Assembly: GCF_050433565.1 (NCBI RefSeq) | Contig: NZ_JBNPWZ010000005.1 | Coordinates: 62,001 to 126,000, forward strand | Origin: Ornithinibacillus bavariensis | GTDB lineage: Bacteria > Bacillota > Bacilli > Bacillales > Amphibacillaceae | Direction of reading: 5' to 3' | DNA: 64,000 nt | Shown here: piece after piece, positions 15,778-24,355 of the stretch | How the letters are laid out: the number at the start of each line of letters is the position of its first letter | Position numbering within the stretch: position 1 is the first letter of the stretch | Translations under genes and position numbers: made by a program | The notes under the pieces: generated by a model | Told to the model about the DNA's origin: nothing | The model's database searches: none | What the model saw: only the letters and a program-made list of their open reading frames with translations

Positions 15778-16872
15778 ATGGATATTTTTAAGAATATGGA
15801 AGTTTATGACTATGAACAAATCGTCTTTTGCCAAGATAAGAATTCGGGCCTAAAAGCAATTATTGCTATACATGATACGACATTAGGTCCAGCACTTGGT
15901 GGTACTAGAATGTGGACTTATGACTCTGAAGAAGAAGCGATCATCGATGCAATGCGTCTTGCAAAAGGTATGACATATAAAAATGCTGCAGCTGGACTGA
16001 ACTTAGGTGGAGGTAAAACAGTCATTATTGGTGACCCAAGAACAGATAAAAATCCAGAAATGTTCCGTGCGTTCGGAAGATATATTCAAAGCTTAAATGG
16101 TAGATACATAACTGCTGAGGATGTAGGTACAACAGTTGAGGATATGGACCTAATTCATATGGAAACAGATTTTGTAACAGGTATTTCCCCTGAATTTGGT
16201 TCTTCGGGTAACCCGTCACCTGTAACAGCTTACGGTGTATATAAGGGAATTAAGGCAGCTGCATTAGAGGCATTTGGTAGTGATTCCTTAGAAGGAAAAA
16301 CTGTTGCTGTACAAGGTGTAGGGAATGTAGCTTTTACATTATGTGAGTATTTACATAAGGAAGGCGTAAATCTAATTGTTACAGATATTAATAAAGCAGC
16401 AGTTGAACGTGCTGTTGAAGCATTTGATGCTAAAGCTGTTGATCCGAATGACATTTATGATGTTGATTGCGACATTTATGCACCTTGTGCACTTGGGGCA
16501 ACAATCAATGATGATACGATTCCACGGTTGAAGGCTAAGGTAGTTGCTGGATCAGCAAACAATCAGTTAAAGTCTTCTGAGCATGGTGATATTCTATATG
16601 AAAAAGGGATTGTTTATGCTCCAGATTATGTAATAAACGCTGGTGGAGTGATTAACGTAGCGGATGAATTAAATGGTTATAACCAATCTAGAGCAATGAA
16701 AAAGGTCGAAGGAATTTATGATAGCCTTCTTCGCGTATTCGAAATTTCAAAACGTGATAATATACCTACGTATTTAGCTGCAGATAGAATGGCGGAAGAG
16801 CGAATTGAATCAGTAAGAAAATCTAGAGGTCAATTCTTAATAAATGGATTACACACGCTTAGCAGAAGGTAA
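15778..16872 (+). CDS. bcd: Leucine (branched-chain amino acid) dehydrogenase
   Basis: NAD-dependent oxidative deamination of leucine, valine and isoleucine to their 2-oxo acids, which the following bkd complex uses. The 364-residue length matches Bacillus leucine dehydrogenases. It has the substrate-site region GPALGGTRMW (around 39), catalytic lysine in AAAGLNLGGGKTVI (around 75), and the Rossmann motif VAVQGVGNVAFTL (around 178). It has a strong GGAGGA site. It is followed by lpdV after 15 bases, without the ptb and buk genes found around it in B. subtilis. Confidence 0.96.
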   Translation: MDIFKNMEVYDYEQIVFCQDKNSGLKAIIAIHDTTLGPALGGTRMWTYDSEEEAIIDAMRLAKGMTYKNAAAGLNLGGGKTVIIGDPRTDKNPEMFRAFGRYIQSLNGRYITAEDVGTTVEDMDLIHMETDFVTGISPEFGSSGNPSPVTAYGVYKGIKAAALEAFGSDSLEGKTVAVQGVGNVAFTLCEYLHKEGVNLIVTDINKAAVERAVEAFDAKAVDPNDIYDVDCDIYAPCALGATINDDTIPRLKAKVVAGSANNQLKSSEHGDILYEKGIVYAPDYVINAGGVINVADELNGYNQSRAMKKVEGIYDSLLRVFEISKRDNIPTYLAADRMAEERIESVRKSRGQFLINGLHTLSRR

Positions 16873-16887
16873 AAAGGGGAGAATCAA

Positions 16888-18309
16888 ATGACACAGGAAT
16901 ATGATTTAGTTGTTCTTGGTGGAGGAACCGGTGGTTATGTGGCTGCCATTCGTGCTTCTCAGCTTGGCAAGAAGGTTGCTGTAGTAGAAAAAAGTGACTT
17001 AGGCGGTACGTGTTTGCATAGGGGATGTATTCCATCTAAAGCGTTATTAAGAAGTGCAGAAGTCTATAGACAAACAAAAAATGCTAGTGAGTACGGAATT
17101 ACTACTAGTGATATACAATTGGACTTTTTACAAGTTCAGCAACGAAAGAATTCGATTGTAGGGACCTTGCATAAGGGTGTTACAGCACTTATGAAGAAGG
17201 GTAAAATTGATGTCTATCATGGATATGGAAGAATTCTTGGACCGAGTATTTTTTCACCACTGCCAGGAACTATTTCGATTGAGTATGCAAATGGTGAGGA
17301 AAATACGATGCTAGTTCCGAAAAATGTTCTTATTGCAACAGGTTCCTCGCCAAGAACGCTACCCGGCTTAAATATTGACGGGGATTATGTGATGAGTTCA
17401 GATGAGGCATTGCAAATGGATAGCCTACCGAAATCCATCATTATCATCGGTGGAGGAGTCATTGGAATAGAATGGGCATCGATGTTAGCTGATTTCGGTA
17501 CAGAGGTAACTGTAGTTGAATATCTGGATCAGATTTTACCAACAGAAGATATGGATGTAGCACGTGAGGTAGAAAAGCTTCTTAAACGCAAAGGAGTAAC
17601 CTTTGTGAAAGGGGCAAAAGTATTACCTGAAACATTGGTAAAGGATAAGGGTGTTTCTATAGAAGCAGAATTAGCTGGAGAGAAAAAGGCATTTTCAGCT
17701 GATAAAATTTTAGTTTCTGTTGGCAGACAAGCAAACACAACAAATGTTGGAATTGAGAATACAGATATTGTGCTAGAAAAGGGATATATTAAAACCTCGG
17801 AATTTTATCAAACAAAGGAATCACATATATATGCAATCGGTGATGTTATAGGTGGAATGCAGCTTGCCCATGTCGCATCACATGAGGGCATTATTGCGGT
17901 TGAACATATGTTTGGATGCAATCCAGAACCAATCAATTATGATAATATTCCTGCTTGTATTTATTCGAATCCCGAAGCAGCAAGTGTTGGATTAACTGAA
18001 AAACAGGCAAAAGAGCAAGGATTTTCCGTTAAAGTAGGAAAATTTCCATTCAAGGCTATCGGAAAGGCGCTAGTTTACGGGGAATCAGATGGATTTGTGA
18101 AAATTATAATGAATCAAGAAAATGAGGATTTGCTTGGAATTCATATGGTAGGTCCACATGTGACCGACTTAATTTCTGAAGCAGGACTTGCAAAAGTATT
18201 GGATGCTACACCGTGGGAAATCTCACATACGATCCATCCACATCCTACGCTTTCAGAAATTATGGGGGAAGCAGCGCTAGCAGTTGAAGGATTACAAATT
18301 CACGGTTAA
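16888..18309 (+). CDS. lpdV: Dihydrolipoyl dehydrogenase, E3 of branched-chain 2-oxo acid dehydrogenase
   Basis: Reoxidises the lipoyl group of the E2 component with FAD and NAD. The 473-residue flavoprotein has the FAD motif VVLGGGTGGYVAAIRA (around 8), the redox-active disulfide GGTCLHRGCIPSKA (around 40; the usual GGTCLNxGCIPSK with His in place of Asn), the NAD-binding IIGGGVIGIEWAS (around 188) and the C-terminal catalytic His-Glu region HTIHPHPTLSE (around 449). It lies in the bkd operon between bcd and bkdAA. Confidence 0.96.
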   Translation: MTQEYDLVVLGGGTGGYVAAIRASQLGKKVAVVEKSDLGGTCLHRGCIPSKALLRSAEVYRQTKNASEYGITTSDIQLDFLQVQQRKNSIVGTLHKGVTALMKKGKIDVYHGYGRILGPSIFSPLPGTISIEYANGEENTMLVPKNVLIATGSSPRTLPGLNIDGDYVMSSDEALQMDSLPKSIIIIGGGVIGIEWASMLADFGTEVTVVEYLDQILPTEDMDVAREVEKLLKRKGVTFVKGAKVLPETLVKDKGVSIEAELAGEKKAFSADKILVSVGRQANTTNVGIENTDIVLEKGYIKTSEFYQTKESHIYAIGDVIGGMQLAHVASHEGIIAVEHMFGCNPEPINYDNIPACIYSNPEAASVGLTEKQAKEQGFSVKVGKFPFKAIGKALVYGESDGFVKIIMNQENEDLLGIHMVGPHVTDLISEAGLAKVLDATPWEISHTIHPHPTLSEIMGEAALAVEGLQIHG

Positions 18310-18344
18310 GATAAGTTTAATTAGTAAAGGGAGGGACTTTTTAA

Positions 18345-19337
18345 ATGACTACAAATCGTCATGATGCACTCGGGTTATCCGATGAACAAGTACTCGACAT
18401 GTACAAAACGATGCTATTAGCGAGAAAATTAGATGAAAGAATGTGGCTACTAAATCGTGCAGGTAAAATTCCATTTGTTATCTCTTGTCAGGGACAGGAG
18501 GCTGCGCAGGTTGGAGCTGCTTTTGCATTAGATCGTAAAGATGACTACGTAGCCCCTTACTATCGCGATATGGGCGTAGTTCTAGCTTTTGGTATGACAG
18601 CAAAAGAGTTGATGCTTTCTGCTTTTGCTAAGGCAGAGGACCCTAATTCTGGCGGTCGCCAAATGCCAAGCCATTTTGGACAAAAGAAGAATAGAATTTT
18701 AACAGGATCATCGCCTGTTACAACACAGGTTCCGCATGCTGTTGGAGTGGCTTTGGCAGCTAAGATGGAAAACAAACAATTTGTTTCATTCGTAACCCTG
18801 GGGGAAGGATCCTCTAACCAAGGTGATTTTCATGAAGGATTAAATTTTGCTGGTGTGCACAAATTACCTGTAATTACTATGGTAGAAAATAATAAATATG
18901 CTATCTCTGTACCAATAGAAAAGCAGTTAGGTAACCCTAAGGTTTCTGACCGAGCGTTAGGCTATGGTTTTCCAGGTTACACGGTAGATGGTAATGATCC
19001 ACTGGAAGTATATAAAGCTGTTAAGGAAGCCCGTGAACGTGCATTAAATGGAGAGGGTCCAACACTTATTGAGGCTGTATCTTATCGATTGACTGCTCAC
19101 TCAAGTGATGATGATGATCGAGCATATCGTGATCGTGATGAAGTTGAGGAAGCGAAAAAGCTTGACTCTATTTTTACCTTTGCGGGTTATCTGAAGGAAT
19201 TAAATATTTTAACAGATGATTTAGAGAAGGAAATTACGAATGAAATAAATAATATTGTCAATGAGGCAACGGATTATGCTGAAAATGCACCTTATGCAGA
19301 ACCTGAATCAGCATTAAAGTATGTTTACGAGGAGTAA
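18345..19337 (+). CDS. bkdAA: Branched-chain 2-oxo acid dehydrogenase E1 alpha
   Basis: Thiamine-diphosphate-dependent decarboxylase subunit acting on the 2-oxo acids of leucine, valine and isoleucine. The 330-residue protein has the thiamine-binding region GEGSSNQGDFHEGLNFAGV (around 152) ending near NNKYAIS (around 181), and the conserved YRLTAHSSDDD phosphorylation-loop equivalent (around 246). It is paired with bkdAB, which starts 15 bases after its stop. Confidence 0.96.
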   Translation: MTTNRHDALGLSDEQVLDMYKTMLLARKLDERMWLLNRAGKIPFVISCQGQEAAQVGAAFALDRKDDYVAPYYRDMGVVLAFGMTAKELMLSAFAKAEDPNSGGRQMPSHFGQKKNRILTGSSPVTTQVPHAVGVALAAKMENKQFVSFVTLGEGSSNQGDFHEGLNFAGVHKLPVITMVENNKYAISVPIEKQLGNPKVSDRALGYGFPGYTVDGNDPLEVYKAVKEARERALNGEGPTLIEAVSYRLTAHSSDDDDRAYRDRDEVEEAKKLDSIFTFAGYLKELNILTDDLEKEITNEINNIVNEATDYAENAPYAEPESALKYVYEE

Positions 19338-19352
19338 GAGGGAGGGAATAAC

Positions 19353-20336
19353 ATGCCAGTAATGTCATATATTCAAGCGATAACAGCTGCTTTACGGGAA
19401 GAAATGCAGCGAGATGAGAAGGTTTTTATACTAGGGGAAGACGTTGGGAAAAAAGGTGGCGTGTTCAAAGCGACTGAAGGCTTATATGATGAATTTGGAG
19501 AATATCGTGTATTGGACACTCCATTAGCAGAATCAGCAATAGCTGGTGTTGGAATAGGTGCAGCAATGTATGGCATGCGTCCAGTAGCAGAGATGCAATT
19601 CGCAGACTTCATCATGCCAGCGGTAAATCAAATCATTTCTGAAGCTGCAAGAATTCGCTATCGTTCTAATAACGATTGGAACTGTCCAATTGTTGTTCGT
19701 GCCCCATATGGTGGAGGTGTACATGGTGCACTGTACCATTCGCAATCTGTGGAAGCAATTTTCGCTAACCAACCAGGATTAAAAATTGTAATGCCTTCAA
19801 CCCCCTATGATGCAAAAGGTTTGTTAAAGGCTGCTATTCGAGATAATGACCCTGTTCTATTTTTTGAGCATAAACGTGCGTATCGTCTTTTAAAGGGTGA
19901 GGTACCAGAGGATGATTATGTACTTCCAATAGGTAAGGCCGATGTAAAACGTGAAGGCTCTGATATCACAGTTATTACATATGGATTATGTGTTCATTTT
20001 GCTTTACAAGCTGCTGAAAAGCTAGCTGAGGAAGGGATTGATGCACATATACTTGATTTGCGCACAGTTTATCCATTAGATAAAGAAGCGATTATTGAAG
20101 CAGCGAAAAAGACAGGAAAGGTACTATTAGTAACGGAAGACAACAAGGAAGGTAGCGTCATTGGTGAAGTTGCTGCTATTATTGCAGAAAACTGCTTATT
20201 CGATCTGGATGCACCAATTCAAAGGTTAGCAGGACCGGATGTTCCTGCAATGCCTTATGCACCAACGATGGAAAAATTCTTTATGATGAATCCTGATAAA
20301 ATTGAAAAAGCGATGCGTGAGCTTGCTGAGTTCTAA
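19353..20336 (+). CDS. bkdAB: Branched-chain 2-oxo acid dehydrogenase E1 beta
   Basis: Second half of the E1 heterotetramer. The 327 residues include FILGEDVGKKGGVF (around 24), DTPLAESAIAGVGIGAA (around 54), the E1-beta PYGGGVHGALYHSQS segment (around 117) and the C-terminal transketolase domain with VTEDNKEGSVIGEV (around 261). It has a GAGGGAG ribosome site. The operon order E1alpha-E1beta-E2 is typical. Confidence 0.96.
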   Translation: MPVMSYIQAITAALREEMQRDEKVFILGEDVGKKGGVFKATEGLYDEFGEYRVLDTPLAESAIAGVGIGAAMYGMRPVAEMQFADFIMPAVNQIISEAARIRYRSNNDWNCPIVVRAPYGGGVHGALYHSQSVEAIFANQPGLKIVMPSTPYDAKGLLKAAIRDNDPVLFFEHKRAYRLLKGEVPEDDYVLPIGKADVKREGSDITVITYGLCVHFALQAAEKLAEEGIDAHILDLRTVYPLDKEAIIEAAKKTGKVLLVTEDNKEGSVIGEVAAIIAENCLFDLDAPIQRLAGPDVPAMPYAPTMEKFFMMNPDKIEKAMRELAEF

Positions 20337-20355
20337 TTAGATAGGAGGGATAGAA

Positions 20356-21624
20356 TTGGCAACAGAAAAAATTACCATGCCACAGCTTGGTGAAAGTGTG
20401 ACAGAGGGAACGATTAGTTCTTGGCTTGTTAAAGTTGGGGACCATGTAAATAAGTATGATCCTATTGCTGAGGTCATGACAGATAAAGTAAATGCAGAAG
20501 TACCATCATCCTTCACCGGGACTGTTAAAGAGCTTACTGTACAAGAGGGAGACACGGTTGCTGTTGGGGAATTAATATGCTATATCGAAACAGAAGGTAA
20601 TGGAGAGAATATAGTAGGAGCAGCTCTTGAACAAGAGGTGACTACTAGTAAGGCGAAAGAGGACCTAAATAGTGATCAATCGATGAAAAAACGCTATTCT
20701 CCGGCAGTTTTGCGTATGGCTCAAGAAAATAACATTGATTTAGAACTGGTTACAGGAACGGGCCGTGGAGGAAGAATTACAAGAAAGGATATTGAGCAGA
20801 TTATTTCTACTGGTCAACTACCTACTGCGGTAGAATCCGCTAAACCGGAAGCTAAACTAGAAGAACCGGTAATTAGTACTACAGTATCGAAGACAACACA
20901 ATCAACACATTCTACCACACAGGCTGGAGATATTGAGATTCCTGTTACAGGTATACGTAAAGTTATAGCACAAAACATGGTACGCTCTAAAACCGAAATT
21001 CCACATGCTTGGATGATGGTTGAAGTGGATGTGACTGATTTAGTTAATTATCGAAATAAAATTAAAACAGAATTTAAGCAAAACGAGGGCTATAATTTAA
21101 CCTATTTTGCATTCTTTGTAAAAGCTGTAGCACAAGCACTGAAGAAGTTCCCACAAATAAATAGCATGTGGGCAGGAGATAAAATTATTCAGCGTAAAGA
21201 TATAAACCTATCCATTGCAGTTGCAAAAGACCAAGAATTATTTGTCCCTGTAATTAAAAATGCGGATGAAAAAAGTATTAAGGGAATTGCCCGCGAAATT
21301 AATGAACTTGCAAATAAAGCACGTACGAACAAGCTTACTGCAGATGATATGCAAGGTGGAACATTTACGGTTAACAATACAGGGTCCTTTGGTTCTGTTC
21401 AGTCAATGGGTGTAATCAACCATCCGCAAGCTGCAATTTTACAGGTTGAATCGATTGTGAAAAAGCCTGTTATTATTAATAATATGTTTGCAGCAAGGGA
21501 TATGGTTAATTTATGTTTATCATTGGACCACCGGATTTTGGATGGACTAATTTGTGGTCAATTCTTAGCTTATGTTAAGGAGATTTTAGAAAACATGAAT
21601 GAAAATACGGTTCAAGTCTATTAA
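20356..21624 (+). CDS. bkdB: Branched-chain 2-oxo acid dehydrogenase E2 (dihydrolipoyl acyltransferase)
   Basis: Core acyltransferase that passes branched acyl groups from lipoate to CoA. The 422-residue protein has one N-terminal lipoyl domain (about 1-78; lipoylated lysine in VMTDKVNAEVP, residue ~43), a linker, a peripheral subunit-binding domain (about 115-152, YSPAVLRMAQENNIDL), a second Thr/Ser-rich linker and the catalytic domain with LSLDHRILDGLICGQFL (around 391), containing the active-site HxxxDG. The start is TTG at 20356 after AGGAGGG. It ends the bkd genes. Confidence 0.96.
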   Translation: MATEKITMPQLGESVTEGTISSWLVKVGDHVNKYDPIAEVMTDKVNAEVPSSFTGTVKELTVQEGDTVAVGELICYIETEGNGENIVGAALEQEVTTSKAKEDLNSDQSMKKRYSPAVLRMAQENNIDLELVTGTGRGGRITRKDIEQIISTGQLPTAVESAKPEAKLEEPVISTTVSKTTQSTHSTTQAGDIEIPVTGIRKVIAQNMVRSKTEIPHAWMMVEVDVTDLVNYRNKIKTEFKQNEGYNLTYFAFFVKAVAQALKKFPQINSMWAGDKIIQRKDINLSIAVAKDQELFVPVIKNADEKSIKGIAREINELANKARTNKLTADDMQGGTFTVNNTGSFGSVQSMGVINHPQAAILQVESIVKKPVIINNMFAARDMVNLCLSLDHRILDGLICGQFLAYVKEILENMNENTVQVY

Positions 21625-21709
21625 TTCAGGCTTTTTAGTTTGAATTTAATGGATAAACTTGATAACCTATTGATAGATTTATTTATTCTTAACATAAGGA
21701 GTGTCTTAA

Positions 21710-22141
21710 ATGGATTTTAATCTATTTATGAATGATATTGTGGATGCTGCACGTAAAGATATAGTAGAAGCGGGCTATGAGGATTTAAGAAGCCCTGAAG
21801 AAGTAGAAGCTGCACTAAATCGTGAAGGTACCACATTAGTTCTTATTAATTCAACCTGTGGTTGTGCTGGTGGTGTAGCTCGTCCAGCAGCTATTAATGC
21901 GATAAACTATGATAAGCGTCCAGAGCATTTAGTTACAGTGTTTGCTGGTCAAGATCGTGAAGCGACGGAAAAGGCAAGAACATATTTTGAAGGTTATCCA
22001 CCTTCTTCACCATCATTTGCGTTGTTAAAGGATGGTAAAATCGTTACCATGTTAGAGCGCCATGACATTGAAGGACATAGTGCTGTAGAAGTGATGAGCA
22101 GATTACAACAACTATTCGATGAGCATTGTGAAGAAGTATAA
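21710..22141 (+). CDS. brxB: Bacilliredoxin BrxB (YqiW)
   Basis: Removes bacillithiol from bacillithiolated proteins. The 143-residue protein of the YphP/YqiW family has the active-site CGC motif in NSTCGCAGGVARPAA (around residue 49). It directly follows bkdB, the same place as yqiW in B. subtilis, which supports BrxB rather than BrxA. It has its own AAGGAG site after an 85-base gap, and a terminator begins 12 bases beyond the stop. Confidence 0.93.
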   Translation: MDFNLFMNDIVDAARKDIVEAGYEDLRSPEEVEAALNREGTTLVLINSTCGCAGGVARPAAINAINYDKRPEHLVTVFAGQDREATEKARTYFEGYPPSSPSFALLKDGKIVTMLERHDIEGHSAVEVMSRLQQLFDEHCEEV

Positions 22142-22153
22142 ATAGATAAACCA

Positions 22154-22190
22154 AATAAGGCTGTCTCTATATAGGGTCAGCCTTATTTTC
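22154..22190. terminator. Terminator after brxB
   Basis: A 10-bp stem AATAAGGCTG/CAGCCTTATT (22154-22163, 22178-22187) followed by TTTC. A-rich bases to its left could also give some activity in the other direction. Confidence 0.8.
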
Positions 22191-22337
22191 GCTTTAAACC
22201 CAATTAAGGTAGTGGCGGACTTGAAGTTGTTATAATATAATTAATAGTTGTAACTAATCATAAATTTACTTGATTCTTTAGGAGATTACGACAACTTTAG
22301 ATTTCCGACTTTGGGGAAGCTATGTTAGATTGTTTGA
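22191..22337. other. Intergenic stretch, nothing recognised
   Basis: About 150 bases between the brxB terminator and the reverse-strand terminator of the next small gene. No open reading frame with a ribosome site or clear promoter was seen on either strand. Confidence 0.6.
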
Positions 22338-22365
22338 AAAATAAAAGACTGGATATATAATCCAG
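22338..22365 (-). terminator. Terminator of the Prli42-like gene
   Basis: On the reverse strand, a perfect 6-bp stem CTGGAT/ATCCAG (22349-22354, 22360-22365) is followed by TCTTTTATTTTTC. It lies just beyond the stop of the small gene at 22379-22522. Confidence 0.75.
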
Positions 22366-22378
22366 CCATTGATTCATA

Positions 22379-22522
22379 TTATAAATTGATTACAAATGCT
22401 AATCCATAGGTTATGGTTGAGACAACCATTGCAATAATCATAATATATACAGCTAATCTCATTCTTCGTTCACGTTTTGATCTTCTTCTTGGAGCAGGTT
22501 TAATGTTTTGCTTTGAAGCCAT
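22379..22522 (-). CDS. Small membrane protein, Prli42-like
   Basis: A 47-residue protein with a very basic N-terminus (PAPRRRSKRERRMR) followed by one membrane segment (about residues 23-46). The segment VYIMIIAMVVSTITYGLA resembles Prli42, the miniprotein that anchors the stressosome to the membrane in Listeria and has relatives in Bacillaceae. The gene is well supported: AAGGAGGA ribosome site, a -35/-10 promoter with 17-base spacing, and a terminator. The N-terminal extension is longer than in Listeria Prli42, so the name is tentative. Stressosome partners are not in the window. Confidence 0.7.
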   Translation of the reverse strand: MASKQNIKPAPRRRSKRERRMRLAVYIMIIAMVVSTITYGLAFVINL

Positions 22523-22557
22523 CTGTTTGTCCTCCTTACATCCCATATGCTAATTGT

Positions 22558-22586
22558 ATTTTATCGTTAAAATGGGTTAAGGACAA
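22558..22586 (-). promoter_or_regulatory. Sigma-A promoter of the Prli42-like gene
   Basis: On the reverse strand, TTGTCC (22586-22581) and TAAAAT (22563-22558) are separated by 17 bases. They lie about 36 bases upstream of the start codon, allowing a short leader with the AAGGAGGA site. Confidence 0.6.
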
Positions 22587-22589
22587 GTA

Positions 22590-22660
22590 AAATATTAGAA
22601 TAGCCATTCTTAAATTATTAATTTTCCTAATATTTGCCTTAGTATTAAGGTTCTTTTTTT
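22590..22660 (+). promoter_or_regulatory. Hairpins and T-run before the methylmalonyl-CoA mutase gene
   Basis: A 9-bp perfect inverted repeat (AAATATTAG 22590-22598; CTAATATTT 22627-22635) is followed directly by a small hairpin CCTTA-GTAT-TAAGG (22637-22650) and TTCTTTTTTT. The second part looks like a weak terminator 20 bases upstream of the coding region. No B12 riboswitch motif was found, although the downstream enzyme needs cobalamin. Confidence 0.4.
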
Positions 22661-22679
22661 AGAGATAGGGGGAACTAGT

Positions 22680-24329
22680 ATGACAATTAATCAAAAGGAT
22701 AACGAAAAAAAATGGAAGGATTCCGTTGAAGAAACATTAAAGCGCTTTCCTGAGCGGAAAGAAGTGTTTCAAACTAGCTCGAGTATACCTGTCGATAGAC
22801 TCTATTACCATGAAAATGATAGCGATTACAATGAAAGGTTAGGCTTTCCAGGAGAATATCCGTATACACGGGGCATCCAGTCCACGATGTATCGAAGTAA
22901 GTATTGGACAATGCGTCAATATGCTGGCTTTGGTTCTGCAACTGAAACAAACAAACGCTTTCGTTATTTATTGGAGCAAGGGCAAACTGGTTTATCTGTT
23001 GCTTTCGATTTGCCGACACAAATTGGTTACGATTCCGATGATCCAATGGCAGAGGGAGAAGTGGGAAGGGTTGGTGTAGCCATAGACACTTTACACGACA
23101 TGGAGGCACTTCTTGACCAAATTCCCTTAGATAAGGTTAGTACGTCTATGACCATCAATTCTCCAGCATCCATTTTACTATGTATGTATATTGCGGTAGG
23201 TGAGAAGCAAGGAGTTCCTATCAATAGATTAACTGGAACTATTCAAAATGATATTTTAAAGGAATATATCGCACGTGGTACTTATATTTTTCCGCCAAAA
23301 CCGTCCATGCGACTTATTACCAATATTTTTGAGTACTGCCAGCAAAATGTTCCGAAATTCAATACAATTAGTATTTCTGGTTATCATATCCGCGAGGCAG
23401 GATCCACAGCAGTCCAAGAGGTAGCCTTTACGATTGCGAATGGTATGGCATATGTGGATGCTGCTATTGCCTCAGGATTGGATGTTGATTCGTTTGCACC
23501 TAGACTAGCATTTTTCTTTAATGCCCATAACAATTTTTTTGAAGAGATTGCTAAATTTAGAGCTGCTAGGAGAATTTGGGCGAGGATTATGAAAGAGCAC
23601 TACCAAGCGAAAAATCCAAAGAGCTGGAAGTTACGTTTTCATACGCAAACAGGTGGTTCTACGCTTACTGCACAACAGCCGGATAATAATATCGTCCGAG
23701 TTACCCTGCAAGCTTTAGCGGCTGTATTAGGAGGTACGCAGAGCTTACATACGAACTCTCGTGATGAGGCATTGGCTTTACCAACAGAAGAGTCTGCACG
23801 TATTGCGCTTCGAACACAACAAATAATAGCTCATGAAAGTGGTGTTGCAGACACGATTGACCCGCTAGGTGGTTCATATTTTATCGAAGCATTAACAGAC
23901 AAGATTGAATCCGAAGTAACTATTTATTTAAAACAAATTGAAGAACTAGGCGGTGCAGTCTCAGCCGTTGAAGAAGGATTTATGCAACGGGAAATACATC
24001 GGACAGCATATGAAACGCAAAAGCGAATTGAAAGCGAAGAAGAAGTTATCGTTGGTTTAAATAAATACAAAATTGATGAAGAGGTAAATCCAGAGTTATT
24101 AAAAGTAGATGAAAAACTAGAGCGGGAACAAAAGGCTGCTCTACACGAGAGAAAGCTAAATCGAGATAAAGACTTAGTAAATAGTACATTAAAACAATTA
24201 GAATGGGCAGCTAAAAATCCGGAAGAAAATCTCATTCCATATATTTTGAATGCAGTGAAAGCCTATGCGTCAGTTGGAGAGATTTGTAATGTGTTACGTA
24301 GGGAATTTGGAGAGTATGGAAGCATCTAG
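22680..24329 (+). CDS. Methylmalonyl-CoA mutase, catalytic (large) subunit
   Basis: Rearranges methylmalonyl-CoA to succinyl-CoA with adenosylcobalamin. The 549 residues cover only the TIM-barrel catalytic domain, with the substrate-site segments MRQYAGFGSATETNKRF (about 78-94) and GLSVAFDLPTQIGYDSDDP (about 102-120), and RFHTQTGGSTLTAQQPDNN (around 322). Classic single-chain mutases are about 700 residues because they also carry a C-terminal B12-binding domain; here that domain is in the next gene, as in the two-subunit form. It has a GGGGGAA site. Together with the carboxyltransferase downstream it converts propionyl-CoA from valine and isoleucine to succinyl-CoA. Confidence 0.93.
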   Translation: MTINQKDNEKKWKDSVEETLKRFPERKEVFQTSSSIPVDRLYYHENDSDYNERLGFPGEYPYTRGIQSTMYRSKYWTMRQYAGFGSATETNKRFRYLLEQGQTGLSVAFDLPTQIGYDSDDPMAEGEVGRVGVAIDTLHDMEALLDQIPLDKVSTSMTINSPASILLCMYIAVGEKQGVPINRLTGTIQNDILKEYIARGTYIFPPKPSMRLITNIFEYCQQNVPKFNTISISGYHIREAGSTAVQEVAFTIANGMAYVDAAIASGLDVDSFAPRLAFFFNAHNNFFEEIAKFRAARRIWARIMKEHYQAKNPKSWKLRFHTQTGGSTLTAQQPDNNIVRVTLQALAAVLGGTQSLHTNSRDEALALPTEESARIALRTQQIIAHESGVADTIDPLGGSYFIEALTDKIESEVTIYLKQIEELGGAVSAVEEGFMQREIHRTAYETQKRIESEEEVIVGLNKYKIDEEVNPELLKVDEKLEREQKAALHERKLNRDKDLVNSTLKQLEWAAKNPEENLIPYILNAVKAYASVGEICNVLRREFGEYGSI

Positions 24330-24355
24330 AGACAAGTGGGGAAGGAGATTGTAAG

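Noticed and set aside
22523..22679. Cobalamin riboswitch before the mutase gene
   Set aside because: No B12-box sequence is present and the interval is too short and AT-rich for a full riboswitch.
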